This document shows, one piece after another, positions 1 through 8,383 of a stretch of DNA of 20,244 nt. This stretch comes from WJMT01 sp964445575 (GTDB taxonomy: Bacteria; Acidobacteriota; Aminicenantia; Aminicenantales; Aminicenantaceae): NCBI GenBank assembly GCA_964445575.1, contig CAYULB010000034.1:1-20244 (forward strand), written 5' to 3'. The position numbers were made by a program, and so were the translations under genes. The notes below the pieces were generated by a model. It searched no databases, was not told where the DNA came from, and saw nothing but the letters and a program-made list of their open reading frames with translations. Each line of letters opens with the position of its first letter. Positions within the stretch are counted from its first letter, which is position 1.

Positions 1-39
1 CATGCCCTGACGCCTCGCATCTGCCGCAATCTTGACTCG

Positions 40-55
40 TGAATAATCCAGGTTA
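40..55 (+). repeat. 16-bp direct repeat, copy 1
   Basis: The word TGAATAATCCAGGTTA occurs here, just downstream of the GH127 stop codon, and again in the same orientation at 20171-20186. A 10-bp partial match, TGAATAATCC, lies at 96-105 inside the 3' end of the GH127 gene. Around this copy AATAATC (42-48) and GATTATT (64-70) form a loose dyad that runs into the stop codon of the GH127 gene. It is probably a dispersed intergenic repeat; whether more copies exist cannot be told from this window. Confidence 0.5.
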
Positions 56-65
56 ATTATCCAGA

Positions 66-2474
66 TTATTTAATTTTTATCTCCATAATTCCTGCTGAAT
101 AATCCGTCTGACATTTGAGAACAATACGGATAGATTCAGTCTGAACAGGTTTAAAGGTCACCTCATTGTACTGATGCTTTTTCACTCCATAATCATTCTG
201 ATTCTTGACTGGCTCCCATTTTCCATTTTTTTTGACCAGAACCTTCCATGATTCAGGCACCCGGCATTCACCCCGTCCCGTATCATCAAACCAGTAAACT
301 CCAACCCGGGATACGGTTTCGAGTTTTTGGAAATCAAGCCGAACCCATTCTTCAGTCCCCTTGTTAGGCCACCAGTGAAGATAAGGAATCGAATGGTCGT
401 TGGAACTTTTTGGCTCCCGCTGGTCATTGACCGAAAACCCGTCTTTACCTCCGGAGACCGTCACACGACTTTGAGAGGCAATAGTTGGCAGAGGAACAGG
501 ACGTGCTTTCTTTTTTGTGCGCGCCAGCCAAACCGCCGTCTCTGCTTTTCCCCGGTGCACCCAGGAATAATAGGGTATAGCCGTAAAACTTTGACTCCTG
601 CTTGATACCTCTCCTTCTGGAGTTTCATACAGCCCCAGGGCTTCTGCAGTGAGGACGGTAACTCCTTTTAAAAGATCGGGCCTGTATTCTGAATCAAGCT
701 TTACATCATCAGACACCACCAGGTTGCTGACCACTCCTTGGTTATCTGTTCCTTCTGCACAGAACACTATAGGCCCCCTTTGAAAACTGACTTTTCCTGA
801 ATTCGCTTCTACATTCTCATGGCTCAGCACTCTTCTTGCCGGCATAGGGAAATTTACATCTATTTGGTCTCCTTCTTTCCACATTCTATCGATCACTGCG
901 TAGCCTTTGTCCATATTCAAAGTGAGTTCTTCTCCGTTTAATTTAAGAGAGACCTTTTCATTTCTTTCTTTATAAAAACGGTACAGATCACTGGGCACGG
1001 GTTTGTTCCGGGCCCATCCAGGAATCCTTATTCTTATAGAAAATTTTTGTTCCTTTTCAGGAAAAACAGAAATTGCCACCCCTCCATCCCAAGGGTAATG
1101 CGTGTTCTGTTCGATTCGAACGGTTTGATTATTCATCCGGATCTGAGCCTCACAAGAAGTGAACAGATTTACATAAAGCTCATCATTATCAGAGGCAAAC
1201 ACATAACCAGGAACCGACGGCATAAATCTAGAAATATTGCTGGGACAGCAGGCACAGGTAAACCAGGTGCTTCTTTCATCCTGTCCAAAGGATTCCAAAG
1301 GATTCTGATAAAAGAAAAGGTCACCGTCCAAAGAAACCCCTGAAATGAGTCCGTTATAAAGCACTCTTTCCAGAACATCCATGTATTTTCCATGCCCATG
1401 AAGAAGGAACATACGGAAGTTCCAAAACACATTCCCTATAGATGCACAGGTCTCTGCATAGGCTGTGGCATTGGGAAGCTGGTATGCTTTTCCAAAAGCT
1501 TCCCCAGCCCCGGTAGCTCCGATTCCTCCGGTAATATAAAGCTTTTTAAACACCACATCTTCCCAGATTCGATCAAGGGCCTGAATGTAGCCCTCATTTC
1601 CAGTCAGAGAAGCTACATCTGCCATCCCAGAATACATGTACACGGCTCTCACTGCATGTCCCACGGCTTCTTCCTGCTCCACGACAGGTTTGTGGTCCTG
1701 AGAGTATCTTCCGTAAAGTTTTCGGTGCTCACTGCGGCCGCGTTCATCTAAAAAAAACTTGGCCAGGTTAAGATATTTCTCATCTCCGGTCACTCGGTAA
1801 AGTTTTACCAGGCCGATCTCTATTTCCTGGTGACCGGGAGCCCCTCTTTTTTTTCCCGGGCCAAATACTTCGGCCACCAGATCTGCATTTTTCAAAGCAA
1901 TGTCTAGAAGAGACCTTTTCCCAGTGGCTACGTAATGAGCTGCTGCTGCTTCATAGAGATGACCGGTATTATAAAGCTCATGGCCCAGATAGAGATTCGA
2001 CCAGCGGTCACCCTCGCACCAGCGCACAGGAGGGTCCGGATTGATGGTTCTTGCGGTATAAAGATAACCGTCTTCTTCCTGGGCTCTTCCAATGACAGAA
2101 ATCAATCCATCCAAATATCTCTCAAGCTCAGGGTCAGAGTGAACTTGAAGGGAATAAGAAGCCCCTTCAATGATTTTGTATACATCTGAGTCATCAAAGG
2201 GATAAACCGTCTGAAATCCACCTCTTTTTATTCCGGCGGCAATCCTAAAATTATCTATGCGACCAGTCTCCTCGCATTGTTCAAAAGCATACGGAATGGT
2301 CACCCGACGGTTGGTCTCCATCCGAGAAGACCAGAAGTCATCATTGATTTTGACCTGAGTGAAAGAAACGGGCTGGATGGGATAATCTCTCGTCCCAGGG
2401 CTTTGACAGCTCCCATTTAATAAAACAAAACCCGAAAGGGCTAAAACTTCCAAATAAAAGGTAAGCTTTTTCAT
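66..2474 (-). CDS. GH127 beta-L-arabinofuranosidase lipoprotein with C-terminal discoidin-like domain
   Basis: This 802-residue protein is predicted to release terminal beta-L-arabinofuranose from plant-type glycans at the cell surface or in the periplasm. A lipoprotein signal ends at Cys23 (LLNGSC). The DUF1680 catalytic domain covers about residues 45-650. Aligned by eye with the characterised HypBA1 enzyme, Glu325 (GAGEAFG) is the acid/base, Glu341 and Cys343 (AETCAS) are zinc ligands, and Cys409-Cys410 (CACCPSN) supply the cysteine nucleophile and the last ligand; the 16-residue spacing between the two glutamates matches. Residues about 665-802 look like an F5/8-type C (CBM32-like) sugar-binding domain. 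The ATG has GAGGAG 8 bases upstream (2488-2483). The gene is divergent from the GH51 gene, which fits a shared arabinose regulon. Family assignment is firm; the exact linkage is inferred. Confidence 0.92.
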   Translation of the reverse strand: MKKLTFYLEVLALSGFVLLNGSCQSPGTRDYPIQPVSFTQVKINDDFWSSRMETNRRVTIPYAFEQCEETGRIDNFRIAAGIKRGGFQTVYPFDDSDVYKIIEGASYSLQVHSDPELERYLDGLISVIGRAQEEDGYLYTARTINPDPPVRWCEGDRWSNLYLGHELYNTGHLYEAAAAHYVATGKRSLLDIALKNADLVAEVFGPGKKRGAPGHQEIEIGLVKLYRVTGDEKYLNLAKFFLDERGRSEHRKLYGRYSQDHKPVVEQEEAVGHAVRAVYMYSGMADVASLTGNEGYIQALDRIWEDVVFKKLYITGGIGATGAGEAFGKAYQLPNATAYAETCASIGNVFWNFRMFLLHGHGKYMDVLERVLYNGLISGVSLDGDLFFYQNPLESFGQDERSTWFTCACCPSNISRFMPSVPGYVFASDNDELYVNLFTSCEAQIRMNNQTVRIEQNTHYPWDGGVAISVFPEKEQKFSIRIRIPGWARNKPVPSDLYRFYKERNEKVSLKLNGEELTLNMDKGYAVIDRMWKEGDQIDVNFPMPARRVLSHENVEANSGKVSFQRGPIVFCAEGTDNQGVVSNLVVSDDVKLDSEYRPDLLKGVTVLTAEALGLYETPEGEVSSRSQSFTAIPYYSWVHRGKAETAVWLARTKKKARPVPLPTIASQSRVTVSGGKDGFSVNDQREPKSSNDHSIPYLHWWPNKGTEEWVRLDFQKLETVSRVGVYWFDDTGRGECRVPESWKVLVKKNGKWEPVKNQNDYGVKKHQYNEVTFKPVQTESIRIVLKCQTDYSAGIMEIKIK

Positions 2475-2503
2475 ATCCTAGTCTCCTCTTTTAAACGCTA
2501 AAT

Positions 2504-2523
2504 CATTAAGGGACACCTTAATG
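2504..2523. promoter_or_regulatory. 20-bp dyad, candidate operator between GH127 and GH51 genes
   Basis: CATTAAGGGACACCTTAATG has perfect 8-bp arms (2504-2511 and 2516-2523) around a 4-base centre. An outer pair, CGCTAA (2496-2501) and TTAGCG (2536-2541), is also complementary, giving a nested dyad. It lies in the 160-bp divergent intergenic region, just past the predicted GH127 transcription start. A transcription-factor operator is the simplest reading; a 5'-UTR hairpin is possible. The cognate regulator is not in the window. Confidence 0.45.
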
Positions 2524-2532
2524 TAGTTTCTA

Positions 2533-2560
2533 TTATTAGCGATTTTCACACTTCAAGCAA
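2533..2560 (-). promoter_or_regulatory. Candidate sigma70 promoter for the GH127 gene
   Basis: Reading the minus strand, TTGCTT (2560-2555) is followed after 16 bases by TAATAA (2538-2533). Transcription would start near 2526, leaving a leader of about 50 bases. The 20-bp dyad at 2504-2523 would lie immediately downstream of +1, a position typical of a repressor roadblock. Confidence 0.4.
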
Positions 2561-2649
2561 GCTGTAAGGCAATATTCTGCTTCTTGAAAAAATCATGCTT
2601 ATCTATGAAAATAAAATAAACGGAATAGGTCAGGTTGGAAAGGAGAAGA

Positions 2650-4224
2650 ATGAACATGAAAAAAAACCAAAAAATTTATACCTTTATCTTGACTTTTGTT
2701 TTTGCTGTATCTTCAGCATATAACATTTCTCCGAAAAATGAACAGAATCCCGCTACCCTGATAATCAATGCAGACCAGGGTCAGCACAAAATAAGCAAAT
2801 ACATCTACGGACATTTCTCCGAGCATCTGGGCCGTTGCATTTACGGAGGTTATTGGGTTGGTAAGGAAAGCTCCATAAAAAATACAAGAGGAATTAGAGA
2901 TGATATTGTAGCAGCACTTCGAAAAATTAAAGTCCCGGTAATCCGCTGGCCCGGAGGGTGTTTTGCTGATGACTATCACTGGAAAGATGGAATCGGGCCT
3001 TTGAGCGAACGTCCATCTGTGGTGAACACTCACTGGGGAGGAGTCACAGAAAACAACCATTTTGGAACTCATGAGTTTCTGGACCTATGTGAGCAAATCG
3101 GATGCGAACCCTATATCTGCGGCAATGTAGGCAGCGGAACGGTAAAAGAGATGAAAGAATGGATAGAGTATATCACTTTTAATGGAAAAAGCCCTCTGGC
3201 AGATTTGCGGCGGAAAAATGGAAAAGAGGATCCATGGAAGCTTCGCTTTTTCGGAGTCGGAAATGAAAACTGGGGATGCGGCGGAAATATGAGGCCGGAG
3301 TTCTATGCAGATATCTACAGAAGGTTTCAGACTTATGTCCGGAATTATTCAGGAAACAGAATCTACAAAATAGCCTGTGGAAGCTATGGTGAAAATTATG
3401 AATGGACCGAAGTTTTAATGAAGAGGGCCGGACGGTACATGAACGGACTGAGTTTTCATTACTACACGGTCCCCGGAGGATGGGGAAATAAAAATTCAGC
3501 CACAGATTTTGGAGAAGAAGAATGGTTTGACACTCTGGACAAAGCTTTATTCATAGACGAACTAATCACCCGACATTCCACGATTATGGATCGATACGAC
3601 CCAGAGAAAAGAGTGGGGATGATCATAGACGAATGGGGCACCTGGTATGAAGTGGAGCCAGGAACAAATCCCTCTTTTCTCTATCAGCAGAACACTCTTC
3701 GTGACGCTTTAGTGGCAGGAGTGAGTCTCAATGTCTTCAACCAGCACTGTGACCGGGTTTATATGGCAAATCTGGCTCAGACTATCAATGTGCTCCAAGC
3801 TCTTATTTTCACCCAAGATGAAAAAATGATCCTCACACCCACTTATCACGTTTTTGATATGTATCAAGTTCACCAGGATGCAGTCCTTATTCCTATCCAG
3901 TTGGATTGTTCTGAATACAAAAACAGTCAAAAAAGCATCCCTCAGATCAGTGCCTCTGCATCCAAGACCAGCAGAGGAGAAATTCACCTTTCGCTGTGCA
4001 ATCTGAATCCCAATGAATCAGCCTCCCTATCCTGTCATCTGAGGGGAGTGAACGCTGAGACTGTCACAGGGAAGATTCTCACCTCTGATGAGATAACAGC
4101 TCACAACACATTCCAGAATCCAGAAAAAATCAAACCATCTGAGTTTAAAGGCGCTCTTCTGGAAAACAACATCTTAAGGCTCAATCTTCCTGCGAAATCT
4201 GTGGTAGTGCTTAAAATATCATGA
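2650..4224 (+). CDS. GH51 alpha-L-arabinofuranosidase, exported
   Basis: Predicted to remove alpha-L-arabinofuranosyl residues from arabinan, arabinoxylan or arabinogalactan fragments. Numbered from ATG 2650 (524 residues), the retaining (beta/alpha)8 barrel has the acid/base at Glu206 in GVGNENWG and the nucleophile at Glu328 in IIDEWGTW; the RWPGGCF motif is also typical of the family. A C-terminal beta-sandwich follows. The N-terminus (KKNQKIYTFILTFVFAVSS) is a hydrophobic export signal, which is notable because many GH51 enzymes are cytosolic. A longer reading from TTG 2635 is rejected because that codon lies across the Shine-Dalgarno (GGAAAGGAG, 2637-2645). ATG 2650 (4-base spacing) and ATG 2656 (10-base spacing) are both possible. 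The stop lies only 4 bp from the stop of the convergent transporter gene. Confidence 0.93.
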   Translation: MNMKKNQKIYTFILTFVFAVSSAYNISPKNEQNPATLIINADQGQHKISKYIYGHFSEHLGRCIYGGYWVGKESSIKNTRGIRDDIVAALRKIKVPVIRWPGGCFADDYHWKDGIGPLSERPSVVNTHWGGVTENNHFGTHEFLDLCEQIGCEPYICGNVGSGTVKEMKEWIEYITFNGKSPLADLRRKNGKEDPWKLRFFGVGNENWGCGGNMRPEFYADIYRRFQTYVRNYSGNRIYKIACGSYGENYEWTEVLMKRAGRYMNGLSFHYYTVPGGWGNKNSATDFGEEEWFDTLDKALFIDELITRHSTIMDRYDPEKRVGMIIDEWGTWYEVEPGTNPSFLYQQNTLRDALVAGVSLNVFNQHCDRVYMANLAQTINVLQALIFTQDEKMILTPTYHVFDMYQVHQDAVLIPIQLDCSEYKNSQKSIPQISASASKTSRGEIHLSLCNLNPNESASLSCHLRGVNAETVTGKILTSDEITAHNTFQNPEKIKPSEFKGALLENNILRLNLPAKSVVVLKIS

Positions 4225-4228
4225 AAAA

Positions 4229-5614
4229 TCAGTCTTTCTCAGTTGACTGGATTTGATTTCTTCTAAATGAAAGTTTTTTGTGCTCTCTAACAATCAGCAC
4301 ACCCAGAAGAATCCAGACTACAGCCATCACAATATTGAACTTGGCAAAACTTTCAACCAGGACAAACTGAGCCCATAAGAAAACAATCAAGCTGTGCGAG
4401 ACGTCTCCCGCCCGGTGAAAAAAAGTGTCTGTGACAGCTTTGGCTTTGTACTTCTCCTCCCTTGTGGTTCGGAGGAAAAGCGCATGCCGGGTCGTGTTCA
4501 TCAAAGAATAATCTGTGCCGTTCTCTAGAGACTTGATCCATTTGACCATCAGCAAAGAAGCCCCCATGCTGATGAAAAAGTAGCCTCCCAGGGCAATAAA
4601 AGGAAGGATAAACACAGCTGTTCTCACCCCAAACCACTTGAATATTCGGGACACTAGAAACAGTTGGATAAACATGGCCATAAGATTCATTATGATATAA
4701 AAATCTGAATAGAAGCTGCCTATGATCTGCTCTACAGAAAGTCCTCCAGCTGTTCCTGCCTGGACCGCCTCCACTGCTCTATTTTTGATCACCCGGTCCA
4801 GTATGTATCCTCCATTGGTGTTGATGAGATTCAAAAGAAGAACAAACAAAGCAATATAGAGAAGGTAAGGATTTTTAAAAACCAGCTTAAACCCTCCTCC
4901 TTTTTTCAAGGGTTTTTCCTTTTCAATGGGGGCTTGTTTTATGGGCTTTTCAGGTCCTGCCTCCTCTTTTCCTTTGATCTCTCTTTTATGAATCACATAA
5001 GTAAGAAAAATGCAGAGACCCAGGACAGCTGAGGATACCAGCAAAAGTTGATACAATCCCATCCATTTGTCTAAGGGCTTAAAAGCATAAGAACCCACAA
5101 AAGCTCCAAAAGTGGCCCCAAAAGCAATGATGGGGAAAAGCCGTTTCCCTGCACTTTCTGTATAAATGTCATTGGCAAACCCCCAAAACTGCGCGATCAC
5201 AACTACATTAAAAATACTGGCCCAAATAAAAAATATGAGGCTGATAGTGCTGAAAGGGATTCCGAACAGATTTAAAACAGAAAACAGGATCAGATTAGAA
5301 ATAAAAAACAGAGTGACCCAGGCAATGAGCTTCTGCCGGGGGACTTTTGACGATATATAGCTAAAAGCTTTGATCACCAAAATGAGCAGAACCGAAATAA
5401 CACCAAATAGATAGCTTTTAGTCTCAGGCCCCCACTCAGTCAGAATAGATGAATCCCTCACAATTTTTATAATATAGTAAGCTCCCAATATTAAAAAAAT
5501 GTTCAAAGTCAGAAGCAAAGCGGTTACTGCTTCGCCCGGATAAACATCTGTAAACAATCTCATGAATTTATAAAGAAAGCCGGGCTCTCTTTGTTTCTCT
5601 CCCCTTTTATTCAT
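4229..5614 (-). CDS. NTT/Tlc-type (Npt1/Npt2) nucleotide transporter-like membrane protein
   Basis: A 461-residue polytopic membrane protein with roughly 11-12 hydrophobic segments and a Lys/Glu/Pro-rich cytosolic loop (about residues 210-235). It resembles the ATP/ADP translocase (Tlc) family of chlamydiae, rickettsiae and plastids, most clearly in the stretch ENGTDYSLMNTTRHALFL, followed by EEKYKAKAVTDTFFHRAGD near residues 370-410. Homologues also occur in free-living bacteria, where the substrate is mostly unknown, so ATP/ADP exchange should not be assumed. ATG 5614 is chosen because GGAGG (5624-5620) sits 5 bases upstream; the longer TTG start at 5626 overlaps that Shine-Dalgarno. The gene is divergent from the efflux operon and convergent with the GH51 gene. 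Confidence 0.75.
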   Translation of the reverse strand: MNKRGEKQREPGFLYKFMRLFTDVYPGEAVTALLLTLNIFLILGAYYIIKIVRDSSILTEWGPETKSYLFGVISVLLILVIKAFSYISSKVPRQKLIAWVTLFFISNLILFSVLNLFGIPFSTISLIFFIWASIFNVVVIAQFWGFANDIYTESAGKRLFPIIAFGATFGAFVGSYAFKPLDKWMGLYQLLLVSSAVLGLCIFLTYVIHKREIKGKEEAGPEKPIKQAPIEKEKPLKKGGGFKLVFKNPYLLYIALFVLLLNLINTNGGYILDRVIKNRAVEAVQAGTAGGLSVEQIIGSFYSDFYIIMNLMAMFIQLFLVSRIFKWFGVRTAVFILPFIALGGYFFISMGASLLMVKWIKSLENGTDYSLMNTTRHALFLRTTREEKYKAKAVTDTFFHRAGDVSHSLIVFLWAQFVLVESFAKFNIVMAVVWILLGVLIVREHKKLSFRRNQIQSTEKD

Positions 5615-5666
5615 GAAAGCCTCCAAACAATTTACCCTGAATGATTCATTGATCCCCAGCTACTTT

Positions 5667-5706
5667 AACCGGCAAATGATCCCGGTTTATTAAGTGGGAT
5701 TATTTG
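5667..5706. promoter_or_regulatory. Overlapping dyads upstream of the nucleotide-transporter gene
   Basis: CAAATGATCCC (5673-5683) and GGGATTATTTG (5696-5706) form an 11-bp inverted repeat with one G.T-type mismatch and a 12-base loop. Overlapping it, AACCGG (5667-5672) and CCGGTT (5682-5687) form a perfect 6-bp dyad. A T-rich tract follows on the plus strand, but no plus-strand gene ends here, so a terminator is unlikely. The position, 53-92 bases before the transporter ATG, suits an operator or leader hairpin for that gene. Confidence 0.35.
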
Positions 5707-5800
5707 GATTTTTTATTATCTAAAATAAAAAGTCAAATACTTATTGAATTTTTTTATCTTAAACTCACTTAATTCTTCCATCATTTTTGTGACTTTCAGC

Positions 5801-5828
5801 TTGTCATATACACAAAAAATGATAGAAT
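5801..5828 (+). promoter_or_regulatory. Sigma70-like promoter of the efflux operon, nearly leaderless
   Basis: TTGTCA (5801-5806) and TAGAAT (5823-5828) are separated by 16 bases. The expected start point, about 5834-5836, lies only 2-4 bases before the ATG at 5838, and no Shine-Dalgarno is visible upstream of that ATG. The transcript would therefore be leaderless or nearly so. Confidence 0.5.
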
Positions 5829-5837
5829 GTCTCTAAT

Positions 5838-7070
5838 ATGAAAAAGCTGTTTTCTCTAATAGTTTTAACTTCTTTTCTTCTGGTTATGGCTGTTTATCCC
5901 CAAGAAAAAAAAACATTCGCTCTCCATGAACTGATTGATATCGGATTAAAGCTAAATCCTGAACTCAATGAAACCTATTTTAATGTCAAAGCACTTCATG
6001 AAGCCTATCTTGCTTCCAAACGATTTTCCAATCCAGAATTTGAATACTCCATTGGAGATTCTGAATCCTATGAAGGAGACATTCAAAGAATCACTCAGGA
6101 TATCTCAATTCACCAATCTATTGAAAACCCCCTCAAAAGACATTTCCGCCTCCAAATGAATAAAAAGTCTTGGGAAGCATCAGAACTTGAGTTTGAGTAT
6201 TTAAAGCTGGAGACTACCTGTAAAATTAAAGAAATTTTCTATGAAATCCTTTTCTTAAAGGAAAATGAAGAATTGTGGAATCAAAAAAAAGACTCTATCC
6301 AGAAAATTCATCAGCTGGTTCAAAAAAGAGCTGAACTTGGCGAAGTGAAAGAACTGGAAGTCCTCAAGCTTTCTGTAGAGATGCTCCGGGCTCAGAATGA
6401 ACTGAATGAAGCTGAAACTGAATTAAAGCTGGCAAAGGACAGTCTTAATAAATTTTTAGGAGAATCTCTTCCTCCTGATTTTGAGGTTCAGGGAGAACTC
6501 AAGTATTTTCCTTTTAAAGGAAACGAAGAGTATTTTTTAAATGAAAAACTCAACAGCCATCCTCTAGTCATACAAAAAAAGGTCCTGTTTGAGAAAGCTC
6601 AACACACTATCAGCTATGTGAAATGGCAGAGGATTCCAGATTTCAGCCTCGCTGCTTTCAGCCAAAAAATGCTTCACGGCACAAGCCAAGGAATCGGCAT
6701 TTCTTTTGACATCCCTTTATGGGACTTCAAATCCAGAGAGATACTAGAAGCAGAAAACAAAGCACTCAGCCGGAGCCACGAACTAAAGAGGCTGAAGATA
6801 GAACTGGCCAACCAAATCAGGTCAAAATTGAATCGTCTAAATCTTTCTGAAAAAACCATAAAACTTTTTAAAGAGGCACTTTTAAAACAGGCCCGTGAAA
6901 GTCTGCGCATTTCCAGATTGAGCTACAGTCATGGAGAAATATCCCTTATCGATTTTCTGGATGCTCAAAGGACCTACTACAGCATTCTCAGTGACTATCA
7001 AGATGCTTTATTAAAATGGAATTTGGATAAAGTTTCTCTCGAAAGAGCTTTGGGAGATGAATTAAAATGA
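5838..7070 (+). CDS. TolC/CzcC-type outer-membrane efflux channel
   Basis: A 410-residue outer-membrane factor expected to trimerise into the exit duct of the RND pump encoded downstream. It begins with a Sec signal peptide (MKKLFSLIVLTSFLLVMAV). The rest is mostly long amphipathic, Lys/Glu-rich coiled-coil helix with two OEP-type repeats, each carrying the usual N-terminal feature (ALHELIDIGLKLNPEL near residue 28 and LNEKLNSHPLV near 240) and the closing SLIDFLDAQRTYY motif near 370. Length fits the CzcC/CusC group. It is the first gene of a three-gene operon and its stop overlaps the next start by 4 bp (ATGA). No Shine-Dalgarno is visible at its own start. Function within the complex is firm; substrate is not. 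Confidence 0.88.
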   Translation: MKKLFSLIVLTSFLLVMAVYPQEKKTFALHELIDIGLKLNPELNETYFNVKALHEAYLASKRFSNPEFEYSIGDSESYEGDIQRITQDISIHQSIENPLKRHFRLQMNKKSWEASELEFEYLKLETTCKIKEIFYEILFLKENEELWNQKKDSIQKIHQLVQKRAELGEVKELEVLKLSVEMLRAQNELNEAETELKLAKDSLNKFLGESLPPDFEVQGELKYFPFKGNEEYFLNEKLNSHPLVIQKKVLFEKAQHTISYVKWQRIPDFSLAAFSQKMLHGTSQGIGISFDIPLWDFKSREILEAENKALSRSHELKRLKIELANQIRSKLNRLNLSEKTIKLFKEALLKQARESLRISRLSYSHGEISLIDFLDAQRTYYSILSDYQDALLKWNLDKVSLERALGDELK

Positions 7071-8308
7071 AAAAATATCTTGAGTTTATTATCCTCTTAT
7101 TCTTTATTTTAGTGTTCACTTTTAACTGCTCCCGTAAAGAATTATCCCACGAATTTTCTGATAAGGAAGAAGCGCTCACTCAAGAGCAGTCTGCTGGAGA
7201 ACATGAACATCAAACCCTGAAAGTCTCCCTGGAAAAACAAAAAGAATGGGGAATCATCATTGGGTCGCCCAAAAAACAAACACCTTCCTCCCGAATCGAA
7301 GTCCCCGGGACGCTCCAGCTCAATCAAAACAAAACAGCTCACGTTTCCAGCTTTGTCCATGGTCAGATATCTGACCTTTCCGCAGACCTTGGGGATCCAG
7401 TCAAAAAGGGACAAACCCTCCTGGTCATCAACTCCCCTGATTTTGCAAAAACCCAGGCAGATTTTCTTATGACAAAAGCAAAAATGGATTTCAGCCAAAA
7501 GGAATATGAAAGAGCTGAAATGCTGTTTAAAGATAAGGCCATAGAGGAAAAAGAATTTCTCAAGCGGAAAGCAGAATATGAAAAGCTCTCCACAGAATAT
7601 GGAGCCCTGGGATCTAAACTCCATTCCTACGGTATCACTCATGAACAGATCGATAGACTTATTGAAAAGTGTAAATCCTTGAGAGAAAAAGAATACAAAT
7701 GTGAAATCGCAGAGCCCTTTCTTCCCATCCTGGCTCCCCTATCCGGAACCGTAATATTCAGAGACGCAGTCAGAGGAGATCACATTGAGCCTGGAAAAAT
7801 TCTTTTCACCACTTCTGACTTGACTTCTCTGTGGGCTGAATTAGATGCTTATGAAAAAGACATCCCTTATATTGAAAAAGAAAGCCCTCTTGTGATTCGG
7901 TCTTCTCTGTACCCACAGAAATCTTTTCCAGGAACTATCACCTATATCAGCAGTTTGATCGATCCTGAACTCAGGACCATAAAGATAAGAGCAGAAGTCA
8001 AAAACACAGAAAATTTACTCAAACCCAATATGTACATCACTGGTTTGATTGAAAGCCAAGACATCAAAAAGCAAGTCCTCACTGTTCCAGAGGAAGCGGT
8101 CCAAAACTTAGAGGGAGAAAAAGTTGTATTTGTTCTGAATTCAAACCAAGAATTCGAAGCTAAACCTATCAAGATGGGAGATAAAATGGGAGACCAAATC
8201 ATCATATCAGAGGGGCTTAAAAAAAAAGACCGGGTTGTTCTGAAAGGAGCCTTCACTTTAAAAAGTGAACTCAGCAAAGCTGCCTTCGGACACCAACATG
8301 GTCATTAG
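7067..8308 (+). CDS. RND efflux membrane-fusion (periplasmic adaptor) protein, CzcB/CusB-like
   Basis: A 413-residue periplasmic adaptor linking the inner-membrane pump to the outer-membrane channel. The N-terminal hydrophobic segment ends in FTFNC (Cys21), a loose lipobox, so it is either lipid-anchored or held by the uncleaved helix. The barrel-sandwich (biotinyl-lipoyl-like) half-motif HVSSFVHGQISDLSADLG is near residues 90-110, followed by a coiled-coil hairpin (about 125-200), the second half-motif (APLSGTVIFRDAVRGD), a beta-barrel and a membrane-proximal domain. Histidines occur near the N-terminus (GEHEHQ) and at the very C-terminus (GHQHGH), which suggests heavy-metal binding. The start overlaps the upstream stop as ATGA, consistent with translational coupling. 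Confidence 0.88.
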   Translation: MKKYLEFIILLFFILVFTFNCSRKELSHEFSDKEEALTQEQSAGEHEHQTLKVSLEKQKEWGIIIGSPKKQTPSSRIEVPGTLQLNQNKTAHVSSFVHGQISDLSADLGDPVKKGQTLLVINSPDFAKTQADFLMTKAKMDFSQKEYERAEMLFKDKAIEEKEFLKRKAEYEKLSTEYGALGSKLHSYGITHEQIDRLIEKCKSLREKEYKCEIAEPFLPILAPLSGTVIFRDAVRGDHIEPGKILFTTSDLTSLWAELDAYEKDIPYIEKESPLVIRSSLYPQKSFPGTITYISSLIDPELRTIKIRAEVKNTENLLKPNMYITGLIESQDIKKQVLTVPEEAVQNLEGEKVVFVLNSNQEFEAKPIKMGDKMGDQIIISEGLKKKDRVVLKGAFTLKSELSKAAFGHQHGH

Positions 8309-8338
8309 AGCTTCAGAGCTATATTAGGGTAAATTAAA

Positions 8339-8383
8339 ATGGATAAATCAAATCCCTCATCAAATGATTTCCAAAACAATTGA
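8339..8383 (+). CDS. Possible 14-codon upstream ORF overlapping the pump start
   Basis: ATG 8339 opens a 14-codon frame (MDKSNPSSNDFQNN) ending at TGA 8381-8383, 20 bases inside the pump gene. A weak Shine-Dalgarno-like AGGG (8325-8328) precedes it, while the pump ATG at 8364 has no visible Shine-Dalgarno. Ribosomes finishing this frame could re-initiate or back up to 8364. This is speculative; it may be a chance ORF in the 55-bp intergenic space. Confidence 0.2.
   Translation: MDKSNPSSNDFQNN

Noticed and set aside
5673..5730. Hairpin followed by a T-rich tract as a rho-independent terminator
   Set aside because: The T-tract follows on the plus strand, where no gene ends; the site lies in a divergent promoter region.
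7142..7642. 166-codon minus-strand ORF inside the adaptor gene
   Set aside because: It is antisense to a firmly identified gene; its Phe/Leu/Ser-rich composition mirrors the Lys/Glu-rich sense strand.
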